This document shows positions 1 to 7,584 of a stretch of 64,000 nt of DNA, piece after piece. The stretch's first letter is position 1. Every line of letters starts with the position of its first letter. The stretch covers positions 58,096 through 122,095 of the forward strand of contig NZ_JABWSY010000018.1 of assembly GCF_013396335.1 (NCBI RefSeq), given 5' to 3'. This DNA is from Bacillus sp. EB106-08-02-XG196 (GTDB taxonomy: Bacteria > Bacillota > Bacilli > Bacillales > Cytobacillaceae). Position numbers and translations under genes: made by a program. The notes beneath the pieces were generated by a model. That model did no database searches, was not told where the DNA came from, and saw only the letters and a list, made by a program, of their open reading frames with translations.

Positions 1-1
1 C

Positions 2-622
2 GAAGTAGACCAATATGACACCATTTATGATTTCGGTGGATTCGACCCAGCACTATATACAATTAAATATCCAGCACAAGGTTCAAAGGAAATCTCTAAT
101 GAAATAATTGATTTATTCAAAGAAAATGGAATTCCTTTTGATGTAGAATCAAAACGCGGCTTGGATCATGGTGCATGGGTTGTACTTCGTTTACTTTACC
201 CAAATGCAGATGTTCCTGTTATAGCAATGTCTGTTAACCCTGCTCTTACTCCGGAAGAACAATATAAAATTGGAAAATCACTGGCTGCATTGCGTGCTAA
301 AGATGTTTTAATCATTGGCAGCGGAGGAACTGTTCATAATTTGAGAGCCGTGAATTTTGCAGACAATGGACATATTGACCAATGGGCAATAGAGTTTGAT
401 GATTGGTTAGCCCATCATCTTCATACTTGGGACACGGATTCATTGTTTAAGTATGATTCACTTGCTCCGAATGCACAATATGCTGTACCTCCATATGGAA
501 ACGAACACTTTGTTCCAATTTTTTACGCCATGGGGGCAGCAGATGATAACAAAGAAGCGAAGCTATTACATCGCAGCTACAGATATGGAAACCTAAGCCA
601 TAGCGTATGGCAATTTGGTTGA
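2..622 (+). CDS. DODA-type extradiol ring-opening dioxygenase (C-terminal part)
   Basis: The open frame runs in from the left edge, so only the last 206 codons are present. The segments GGFDPALY, ESKRGLDHGAWVVL and the tail RYGNLSHSVWQFG are typical of the LigB/YgiD family of non-heme-iron extradiol dioxygenases (4,5-DOPA dioxygenase type), which open catechol-like rings. The H in GLDHGAW is a conserved active-site histidine of the family. The iron ligands near the N terminus lie outside the window. The gene ends with TGA, showing that TGA is a normal stop in this genome. A strong hairpin terminator follows. The physiological substrate cannot be read from the sequence. Confidence 0.85.
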   Translation, partial: EVDQYDTIYDFGGFDPALYTIKYPAQGSKEISNEIIDLFKENGIPFDVESKRGLDHGAWVVLRLLYPNADVPVIAMSVNPALTPEEQYKIGKSLAALRAKDVLIIGSGGTVHNLRAVNFADNGHIDQWAIEFDDWLAHHLHTWDTDSLFKYDSLAPNAQYAVPPYGNEHFVPIFYAMGAADDNKEAKLLHRSYRYGNLSHSVWQFG

Positions 623-627
623 TAGTC

Positions 628-665
628 AAAAATAACACTAACTCAGCGTTAGTGTTATTTTTTTA
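628..665 (+). terminator. Rho-independent terminator after the dioxygenase
   Basis: AATAACACTAAC and its complement GTTAGTGTTATT form a long stem around a five-base loop, followed by a run of T. It begins a few bases after the dioxygenase stop. Confidence 0.85.
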
Positions 666-768
666 CAAGTTAGAATAATTCTTATCAATTGAAACATATG
701 GAGGATTATTGATATAATTATTCGGGTAATAATATAAGTAATGTATAAAAGTTAATAAGGTGGTAAAT

Positions 769-1716
769 ATGAATCAAGAGTTTAGAGTGTTATTGTATTA
801 TAAATATGTCACGATAGAGAATCCTGAAGAAGTGCAGCAAGAGCATCTTGAGTTTTGTACTGAGTTAGGATTAAAGGGCCGGATTATTATAGCAGCAGAA
901 GGTATAAACGGTACTGTTTCAGGTACACCTGAGCAAACGGACGCCTATATGAAATGGATGGATGAGCACCCTCTATTTGCAGGGACCATCTTTAAAATTG
1001 ATGAAGCAACTGAACATGCTTTCAAAAAAATGCGTGTGCGTCTAAGAGCAGAGCTTGTTACATTACGTCTAGAAGACGATGTTGATCCTCATGTTACAAC
1101 AGGAAAGCACTTAAAACCGAAAGAGTTTTTCGAAGCTATGCAAAGAGAAGATACTGTTGTGATTGATGCTCGAAATGACTATGAATACGATTTAGGTCAT
1201 TTTAGAGGTGCAGTACGCCCGGATATATTAAATTTCCGTGATTTGCCTGACTGGATTAGAGAAAATAAACAAGAATTCGAAGGGAAAAAGATTCTTACTT
1301 ATTGCACAGGTGGTATTCGTTGTGAAAAATTTTCAGGCTGGCTACTAAATGAAGGCTTTGAAGATGTATCACAATTAGAAGGTGGAATCGTAACGTACGG
1401 CAAAGACCCAGAGGTTCAAGGAGAATTATGGGATGGTCAGCTCTATGTGTTTGATAAGCGTATCAGCGTTCCTGTAAATCAAAAGGAGCATGTAGTTGTC
1501 GGGAAGGATTATTTCACCGGTGAGCCTTGTGAGCGTTATGTAAACTGTGCAAATCCTGAATGTAACAAAAAGATTCTTTGCTTTGAGGAAAATGAACACC
1601 GTCATTTACGGAGCTGTTCTCATGAATGTAGAACACATCCACGAAATCGATATGTTGCTCAGCATGGGTTAACGGAAGAAGAAGTAAATGAAAGATTAAT
1701 GAACCTACAAGCATAA
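769..1716 (+). CDS. trhO: tRNA uridine(34) hydroxylase TrhO, rhodanese family
   Basis: This 315-residue protein matches the YceA/YbfQ (TrhO) family, which installs 5-hydroxyuridine at the tRNA wobble position. An N-terminal ferredoxin-like domain (FRVLLYYKYV, AAEGINGTVSG) is followed by a rhodanese domain with the active-site loop TYCTGGIRCEKF. A cysteine-rich tail (NCANPECNKK, CSHECRTHPRN) is typical of the long Gram-positive form. The frame is open from a GTG at 760, but the ribosome site AAGGTGG at 757-763 sits five bases before ATG 769, so 769 was chosen. It is monocistronic, with a hairpin on each side. Confidence 0.93.
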   Translation: MNQEFRVLLYYKYVTIENPEEVQQEHLEFCTELGLKGRIIIAAEGINGTVSGTPEQTDAYMKWMDEHPLFAGTIFKIDEATEHAFKKMRVRLRAELVTLRLEDDVDPHVTTGKHLKPKEFFEAMQREDTVVIDARNDYEYDLGHFRGAVRPDILNFRDLPDWIRENKQEFEGKKILTYCTGGIRCEKFSGWLLNEGFEDVSQLEGGIVTYGKDPEVQGELWDGQLYVFDKRISVPVNQKEHVVVGKDYFTGEPCERYVNCANPECNKKILCFEENEHRHLRSCSHECRTHPRNRYVAQHGLTEEEVNERLMNLQA

Positions 1717-1717
1717 A

Positions 1718-1757
1718 AGAAAGGCTGCATACTCAAGATAAGAGTGTGCAGCCTTTT
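1718..1757. terminator. Bidirectional terminator between trhO and the chitinase
   Basis: AAAGGCTGCATACTC pairs with GAGTGTGCAGCCTTTT; A and T runs on the two flanks let it serve both convergent genes. Confidence 0.85.
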
Positions 1758-1758
1758 G

Positions 1759-2910
1759 TTATTTCTTAGCCAAGACATCGCTTGATTTAACTAATTCATC
1801 AAATATCACGGTTGTTAAGCTATGAGCGCCCTTGCTGTCGTGGCCAGCTTCCCACAGCATCATACCGCCAAAGCCGTGACCAAGTGCTAGATTTGTCTTC
1901 TTTCTAATCGTTTCTACACCATTATAATGATAAGTCGTTCCGTTCATACTTACAGTATCCTTCGCAGCATTTGCGGGATCACTGTTGATAATAGCAGCAT
2001 AAGAAACCTGCTTAATAGCGGGGTCTTCAGGCTGAGCATAAAAAGGAACACCTAAAACAAGCTTTTCTTTCGGCAGATTGTTTTGATCAAACAAATTAGC
2101 CCAATAGTTTACTATTTTCTCCGTAAACGGATAAGGAGATAAATTGGCCGCATTGTAGCCGCCATCCCACTGACCATCATAAGCCATGATATTGACATGA
2201 TCAACATGCTGGAAAGTTGATGGTTCATAGACGACAAAGCCCATTTCGGTGCCTGTCACCGCATGAATTTTCGCATAAACAGCAATTGATAGTTCTTTAC
2301 CTTTTGGATGAAGCTGAGCGCTAAGTTCCTTTGCAAATGCTGCCAAGTTTGCTGCATCAGCTTTTGAACGAGGATGTTCGAAATCGATATCGATACCGTC
2401 TAGATGTTCACGATCTACCATACTAGTAAGTTCATTCACTAGTTTCGTTCTAGAATCAGGATTGCTGATGGCTGCTTTAAATGGTTCATAGGATTCCCCG
2501 CCATTTATATGAAACCAGCCGCCAACCGCTAAGATTACTTTTGTATTGTGTTTGTCAGCTTCCTTAACCATGGCTCGTAAATTATTGATGGCCGAATCGC
2601 CATTTAGCAAAATTCCTCCATCGGGTGTTGGATGAGCAAACGAGAAGATTGCGTGTGTTAGTTTGGAATAATCAACCACATTGGGATCACGAAAATCCTG
2701 TACATAACCTAATAACACTTTAGATTCCTCTAAACTCTCCTCTGGAATTGCTTTGTGTTCGAGGGTTTTATTTGATTCTGAAGCTTTTTCTATTTTAAGC
2801 GGTTGCGACGCTTGTTCTGTTTTATTTTTTGAATATATGACTCCTGTAAATATTCCCCCTGTAAAGGTAAGTAAGATTACCAGGGCTAGGAGGATTTTGC
2901 TTTTTTTCAT
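1759..2910 (-). CDS. Glycoside hydrolase family 18 chitinase-like protein
   Basis: A 383-residue protein with one N-terminal hydrophobic segment (residues about 6-27, no lipobox) followed by a linker and a GH18 domain, so it is probably anchored on the outer face of the membrane. The complete GH18 signature DGIDIDFEH lies at residues 171-179, with E178 as the expected proton donor, and the upstream strand AVGGW is also present. GH18 enzymes cleave chitin or peptidoglycan-like GlcNAc polymers by substrate-assisted catalysis. The full DxxDxDxE motif suggests an active enzyme. The ribosome site GGGAGG lies ten bases before ATG. Whether the substrate is chitin or cell wall is not decided by the sequence. 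Confidence 0.9.
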   Translation of the reverse strand: MKKSKILLALVILLTFTGGIFTGVIYSKNKTEQASQPLKIEKASESNKTLEHKAIPEESLEESKVLLGYVQDFRDPNVVDYSKLTHAIFSFAHPTPDGGILLNGDSAINNLRAMVKEADKHNTKVILAVGGWFHINGGESYEPFKAAISNPDSRTKLVNELTSMVDREHLDGIDIDFEHPRSKADAANLAAFAKELSAQLHPKGKELSIAVYAKIHAVTGTEMGFVVYEPSTFQHVDHVNIMAYDGQWDGGYNAANLSPYPFTEKIVNYWANLFDQNNLPKEKLVLGVPFYAQPEDPAIKQVSYAAIINSDPANAAKDTVSMNGTTYHYNGVETIRKKTNLALGHGFGGMMLWEAGHDSKGAHSLTTVIFDELVKSSDVLAKK

Positions 2911-3090
2911 AGATTGTTTTCCTCCCTATTATTCTCATACTTTAAAATTGTATCAAAAAAAGAGGGGAAGGAGAGATGGTAATATCCGCCTTGCAAATAA
3001 TTGGAAAACTTGAAACCAAATTTATTGTTAATTAAGCTCAAATATTGTCTAATGGTAGTAAGACTTCTAGTGTAAAGGAGATTCACTTCT

Positions 3091-4194
3091 GTGTGGGCTG
3101 TTGGAGTAGGAATTATCTTACTATATAATTTATTGATTTTTTATATTGGTTACAATATTTGGGTATGGTTAAAAAACATTAGTGGAGATCGAAAGAGTAT
3201 AAAAATAATATTCTGGGTTGTCCTTGTTATTTTTGCTTATTCTTTTGTTTTTTCACGATGGTTAGATGAGAGTTTATTTTTTACTTGGCTTGGTGCAGCG
3301 TGGCTGTCGTTATTTTACTTTTTAATATTGCTGCTTCCCTTAGCCAATTTAGCGGTTTTTTTAAGAAGATATACAAAAATACAGAAAGAAAAGTTTGTTA
3401 AAAGGACAGGATACACCGTACTTGTTGTGATTGTTTGCTCTTTCTTTTTTGGAATATTTAATGCTTACAGTCCTAAAGCGAAAACATATCAGATTAATAT
3501 CCCGAAACAGGTTGAAGGGAAACAAAGCTTGAATATTATTATGGCTTCTGATATGCATTTTGGGGATTTATCCGGCAGCGGTCAGGCAAAAAAATTAGTT
3601 GAGTATATTAATTCACAAAAACCTGATATCGTCCTCTTTCCAGGGGATATTATCGATGACGATATCACACCTTTTCTTAAAGAAGGTATTCCAGAGATTC
3701 TAAAACAAATACAAGCGCCTGTGTATGCTTCCTTAGGAAATCATGATCGTGATGATGTAGATTTAGTGAAGATTTTTAATAATAGTGGAATGAAGGTATT
3801 AGATGATGATGTGCTGAACCTTCCTGAAGGGATCGTCCTTGTCGGCAGAAAAGACCGGGGATATCAGGATGTTGTTAGAGCTGAGCTTCCTGCATTAATG
3901 AAGCAGGTCGATGTTAAAAAACCCGTATTCCTTCTTGAACATCAGCCTTATGATTTAGATATCGCTGAAAAAAATGGAGTGGATCTGATTCTATCTGGCC
4001 ATACACATCGAGGACAGGTGGCACCTGGAAATCTGATTACGAATATGATTTTTGAAAATGATTGGGGCTATCTGAAGAGAGGGGAGCTGCAATCTATAGT
4101 CTCCTCGGGTTATGGTGTATGGGGACTGCCTATCCGAATTGGAACACGATCAGAAATTGTTCAAATTAACGTTACGTTTAATCCCTCAAGATAA
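3091..4194 (+). CDS. Membrane-anchored metallophosphoesterase (YkuE/YaeI-like)
   Basis: The 367-residue product has about four hydrophobic helices in its first 130 residues and then a calcineurin-like phosphoesterase domain. The metal-ligand blocks are all visible in order: ASDMHFGD, FPGDIIDDD, LGNHDRDD, LLEHQP and SGHTHRGQ. Family members with this layout act on phosphate esters at the membrane, for instance lipid or undecaprenyl phosphates, but the substrate is unknown here. The start is GTG 3091, with AAAGGAG ten bases upstream. It is a single-gene unit ending in a hairpin. Confidence 0.9.
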   Translation: MWAVGVGIILLYNLLIFYIGYNIWVWLKNISGDRKSIKIIFWVVLVIFAYSFVFSRWLDESLFFTWLGAAWLSLFYFLILLLPLANLAVFLRRYTKIQKEKFVKRTGYTVLVVIVCSFFFGIFNAYSPKAKTYQINIPKQVEGKQSLNIIMASDMHFGDLSGSGQAKKLVEYINSQKPDIVLFPGDIIDDDITPFLKEGIPEILKQIQAPVYASLGNHDRDDVDLVKIFNNSGMKVLDDDVLNLPEGIVLVGRKDRGYQDVVRAELPALMKQVDVKKPVFLLEHQPYDLDIAEKNGVDLILSGHTHRGQVAPGNLITNMIFENDWGYLKRGELQSIVSSGYGVWGLPIRIGTRSEIVQINVTFNPSR

Positions 4195-4204
4195 AAATTG
4201 TAGG

Positions 4205-4233
4205 AATCCACCTGTTTCAGGTGGATTTTTTTA
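4205..4233 (+). terminator. Terminator after the metallophosphoesterase
   Basis: AATCCACCTG pairs with CAGGTGGATT around a short loop, followed by seven T. Confidence 0.85.
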
Positions 4234-4347
4234 CATTTAGATATAAAAGACAAACTGACAGTGTTTTTTTATTCTCTATTTGAATAATATTTATTGATGA
4301 CTACAAATTTTATAAAATCGCTTTATTGCCATAAAGGAGAGAAGCAA

Positions 4348-4644
4348 ATGGAAAAACTTACCCCTTCTGAGGTGCAGAAAAAGTTATCCTCCGTTCCAAA
4401 CTGGAGATTAACGGATGAAAAATGGATTGAACGAAAGTATCGTTTTCGCGACTATTTAAAAGGAATAGATTTTGTAAACCTTGTTGCAAATCTATCTGAG
4501 CAGGTTAACCACCATCCATTTATTTCAATAGACTATAAGGTCGTTACTTTAAGGATTTCCTCATGGAATGCAAGGGGTTTAACCGCATTGGATTTTGATT
4601 TAGCAACAAAGTATGATGAGTATTATTTACAAATGAAAGGTTAA
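4348..4644 (+). CDS. phhB: Pterin-4a-carbinolamine dehydratase
   Basis: A 98-residue protein carrying the PCD/DCoH signature EQVNHHPFISIDY, where the HHP block forms the active site, and a downstream GLTALDFDLA segment. It dehydrates 4a-hydroxytetrahydropterin, regenerating the cofactor used by aromatic amino acid hydroxylases. This fits its place 26 bases upstream of the hydroxylase gene, with no terminator between. The frame is open from ATG 4294, but ATG 4348 has AAAGGAG at a good distance and gives the usual family length, so it was chosen. Confidence 0.93.
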   Translation: MEKLTPSEVQKKLSSVPNWRLTDEKWIERKYRFRDYLKGIDFVNLVANLSEQVNHHPFISIDYKVVTLRISSWNARGLTALDFDLATKYDEYYLQMKG

Positions 4645-4670
4645 TTTCCTTCTAAGGGAGAGATTTCTAA

Positions 4671-6407
4671 ATGGGAGAAGTAAAGAAAGTTCCAAGACAC
4701 CTACAAAAATACGTAGTTGATCAACAATATGAAAAATATACTCCGATTGATCATGCAGTATGGCGTTATGTGATGAGACAAAACCATAACTATTTAAAGG
4801 ATACTGCCCATCAAGCATATGTTGGCGGGTTAAAGGCTTCAGGGATATCCGTAGAGAAAATACCCAATGTAATGGATATGAACAAAGCGTTAAAACCCTT
4901 CGGTTGGGGGGCTGCCAATATTGATGGTTTTATACCAGGCGTTATTTTTTTCGACTTTCAGGCACATGGTATCCTGCCGATTGCCTCAGACATTCGTAAA
5001 CTAGAAAACATTCAATATACACCAGCACCAGATATCATCCATGAAGCAGCAGGTCACGCACCAATCCTTTGTGAAGAGAAGTTCTCTGAATATGTAAAGC
5101 TATTTGGACAAATTGGATCAAAAGCATTGGCCACAAGTGAGGAGCATGAATTATTTGAAGCAGTGCGTACCTATTCGAATTTATTAGAAAGTGGAAAAGC
5201 AACAAAAGAAGAAATCAAAGAAGCTAAAGCCAACTTTGAAGAAAAACAGTCAGCTGTAACGGAATTATCAGAAGCGGAACAAATATCACGTTTATATTGG
5301 TGGACGGTTGAATACGGCCTAATTGGCAGTGTCAACCAGCCACAAATCTATGGTGCTGGACTGCTTTCTTCTGTATCGGAAGGAAGAAGCAGCTTAACAG
5401 CTTCAGTTAAGAAACTACCATTTAACCTGCAACACGTTATTGAAACAGGCTTTGATATTACCAAACCACAGCCACAGCTTTTTGTTTGTGACAGCTTTGA
5501 TCAATTAATCGATGCTGTGAATAAATTTTCGGAAACCATGGCCTTTAAAGTTGGAGGGACAGAGGGCTTAGAGAAAGCACTTCGTTCGAATCATACGGCT
5601 ACGATTCAATATAGCTCAGGGCTGCAGCTAACCGGTACATTACGTAACATCATAAAGGATGAAAAAGGTGAAGCGATATACATCCAAACAGAGGGTCCAT
5701 CAGCATTGGCATATAACAATACTGAATTGAAAGGACACGGTAAAACGACACACCACGATGGCTTTGGAGCACCAATTGGAGGAATCGTAAACGTGATAAA
5801 ACCTCTTGAGAAGCTTACTGATGCCGAGCTTGGAGAAATTGGAATAGAGATTGGAAAAGACTGTACCCTTGAGTATGAGAGTGGAGTTAAGGTAGTGGGA
5901 GCTCCAGTACATTGGATTCGAAAAGAAGACAATCTCCTACTCATCTCTTTTAGAGACTGTAAGGTTTCCTTCGCTGATCAAACTTTATTCCAGCCCGAAT
6001 GGGGTACGTACGATTTGGCGGTTGGAGAGAAAATTTCTTCTGTTTTTGCTGGAGCAGCGGACTCTGATCAATTTTATGTGGGTTTGGAAGAAGTAGAAAA
6101 GAAACCGCAGGCTAAAAGAGAATTATCTCAGCTGGAACAATTGTATGGGAAAGTTAGAAATATCCGTGAAAATGCTGTTCCTGACATTGAAGTTGTTTTA
6201 ACAGAAGTGATTGAAAAATTAACAAAAGATTATCAGGAAGATTGGTTATTAAGGATTGAGGTAATGGAGTTATTGGTGAAAAATAATCTGTTGCCAGATA
6301 AACAGTTGTTGCTCAAAGAACAGCTTGAAGAGATAAAGCTTATACATGACGAATACCCTGTGTTAATTGAGAGAGGGCTTATGTTAACAAAGGTCATGAC
6401 AGAATAA
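4671..6407 (+). CDS. phhA: Phenylalanine 4-monooxygenase with long C-terminal extension
   Basis: The first roughly 300 residues form an aromatic amino acid hydroxylase domain: the iron ligands H124 and H129 in IIHEAAGHA and E214 in WWTVEYGL are all present, along with the GFIPGVIFFDF and GLLSSVSEG blocks. The enzyme hydroxylates phenylalanine to tyrosine using tetrahydropterin and oxygen. At 578 residues it is about twice the size of the compact proteobacterial enzyme. The C-terminal half (about residue 310 onward), rich in beta strands and ending in a charged helix, has no domain I recognise, though long versions are known in bacilli. It is co-transcribed with the pterin dehydratase upstream. 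Confidence 0.92.
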   Translation: MGEVKKVPRHLQKYVVDQQYEKYTPIDHAVWRYVMRQNHNYLKDTAHQAYVGGLKASGISVEKIPNVMDMNKALKPFGWGAANIDGFIPGVIFFDFQAHGILPIASDIRKLENIQYTPAPDIIHEAAGHAPILCEEKFSEYVKLFGQIGSKALATSEEHELFEAVRTYSNLLESGKATKEEIKEAKANFEEKQSAVTELSEAEQISRLYWWTVEYGLIGSVNQPQIYGAGLLSSVSEGRSSLTASVKKLPFNLQHVIETGFDITKPQPQLFVCDSFDQLIDAVNKFSETMAFKVGGTEGLEKALRSNHTATIQYSSGLQLTGTLRNIIKDEKGEAIYIQTEGPSALAYNNTELKGHGKTTHHDGFGAPIGGIVNVIKPLEKLTDAELGEIGIEIGKDCTLEYESGVKVVGAPVHWIRKEDNLLLISFRDCKVSFADQTLFQPEWGTYDLAVGEKISSVFAGAADSDQFYVGLEEVEKKPQAKRELSQLEQLYGKVRNIRENAVPDIEVVLTEVIEKLTKDYQEDWLLRIEVMELLVKNNLLPDKQLLLKEQLEEIKLIHDEYPVLIERGLMLTKVMTE

Positions 6408-6414
6408 AAATTAA

Positions 6415-6464
6415 CAACCTTCCGCCCATTGAATATACTTATAAAAGGTTGAATCGATGGGCGG
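6415..6464 (+). promoter_or_regulatory. Two overlapping inverted repeats before a small gene
   Basis: CAACCTT (6415-6421) is complementary to AAGGTTG (6445-6451), and the directly adjoining CCGCCCAT (6422-6429) is complementary to ATGGGCGG (6457-6464). The two pairings interleave and have no spacer between their 5' arms, so they are more likely alternatives than a stable pseudoknot. The last arm contains the GGGCGG that is the best ribosome-site candidate for the small gene at 6473. A regulatory switch is inference. Confidence 0.35.
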
Positions 6465-6472
6465 TAAATTCT

Positions 6473-6586
6473 ATGGAGAATCAACTAAAAGAGCTTTTCG
6501 GAGCCTGGATCCAAGCTGTCGGCTCAGTGATTTCTGCGATTGCCCAAACAAAGGAAACTATTAATGCAAACAAAAAAGAAATATAA
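6473..6586 (+). CDS. Small amphipathic protein, 37 residues, function unknown
   Basis: ATG 6473 opens a 37-codon frame starting MENQLKELFGAWIQAVGSV and ending in a Lys-rich tail. The centre can form an amphipathic helix, so membrane association is possible. The GGGCGG at 6459-6464 is a weak ribosome site about eight bases upstream. A second ATG at 6457 reads a less protein-like overlapping frame. The gene sits between phhA and the patatin gene on the same strand. I do not recognise a family; the coding call rests on amino-acid composition and position. Confidence 0.5.
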   Translation: MENQLKELFGAWIQAVGSVISAIAQTKETINANKKEI

Positions 6587-6661
6587 TAGGTGACAAGTGA
6601 TAAGTGGAATGAAGGAAGGGCAAACTGTAGTAAAAAGAAGGTTAAATTTAGGTGAAATGTA

Positions 6662-7573
6662 ATGAAATTACTATGTATAGATGGCGGTGGAATTCGAGGT
6701 ATTTTTGCTATAGCCATTTTACAAGCATTGGAAGAAGAAGTGGGTCATCCAGTTGGAGAACTATTTGATGTAGTGGCTGGTACAAGTACTGGGGCAATAA
6801 TCGCCGCTTCTGTTTCGCTAAATAAAAATATGAAGGAAGTATATGAAAGTTACAAGTACTATGGTGAAAAGATTTTTACTAGACAGGCAAAGGTTGGGCT
6901 TTTCAAAAGTGTCTATAGTGACCGATCACTAAGACACCTTTTAAAAAAAGCATTTGGTGAAGTGGAAATGGAGGATATTCCCAAACCGCTTCTTATTCCA
7001 GCAGTGGACATTACTCATGGAAAACCGTTTATTCACCGCTCAAACTATGGTCATCCCGAAAGTGAAGATTTGTCGATTAAACTTTGGGATGCTGTCCTTT
7101 CATCCTGCTCAGCACCTGTTTATTTTCCTCCGAACAAAATAGGTGATCAATATTTATCCATTGATGGCGGTTTATGGGCGAATAATCCTTCATTAGTAGG
7201 CCTTACCGAATCTATTCATTATTTTAAAAAAACTATGGATGAAATAAACATATTATCGATTGGAACAGGATTACAAACTATTGATTTTACAAACGACAAT
7301 GAAAAGTATTGGGGGATAAGACAATGGCTCCCATTCCATTTCCCATCAATGAAGGTAACACCGAAACTTCTTGATTTAGCTCTTCATTTGTCCTCAGAAT
7401 CTGTATCCTATCATTGCCAGCTGCTACTAAGGGATCAATACCTGCGTATAAATGAAGAATTGGGAAAGGAAGTTCCTTTTGATGAGATAAAGTATATGGA
7501 TTTACTAAGTGACTTAGGAAGAAGTGTTTTTCAAAAGCAGAAAGATGAAATCCTTTCGTTTATAGGAAAGTAG
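6662..7573 (+). CDS. Patatin-like phospholipase (CapV-like)
   Basis: A 303-residue patatin-family lipid hydrolase with every catalytic element: the oxyanion loop DGGGIRG at residues 7-13, nucleophile Ser42 in GTSTG, and Asp168 in SIDGGLW. Such enzymes release fatty acids from membrane phospholipids. The compact architecture without extra domains resembles CapV-type effectors, which in CBASS defence are switched on by cyclic dinucleotides, but no cyclase gene is seen nearby, so a defence role is not shown. AGGTGA lies six bases before ATG. The stop at 7571-7573 is eleven bases before the next gene, a DHH phosphoesterase, so they form an operon. Confidence 0.88.
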   Translation: MKLLCIDGGGIRGIFAIAILQALEEEVGHPVGELFDVVAGTSTGAIIAASVSLNKNMKEVYESYKYYGEKIFTRQAKVGLFKSVYSDRSLRHLLKKAFGEVEMEDIPKPLLIPAVDITHGKPFIHRSNYGHPESEDLSIKLWDAVLSSCSAPVYFPPNKIGDQYLSIDGGLWANNPSLVGLTESIHYFKKTMDEINILSIGTGLQTIDFTNDNEKYWGIRQWLPFHFPSMKVTPKLLDLALHLSSESVSYHCQLLLRDQYLRINEELGKEVPFDEIKYMDLLSDLGRSVFQKQKDEILSFIGK

Positions 7574-7584
7574 AGGTGAAGGTA

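Noticed and set aside
6415..6464. H-type pseudoknot
   Set aside because: There is no base between the two 5' arms, so one strand could not cross an eight-pair stem; alternative hairpins are more likely.
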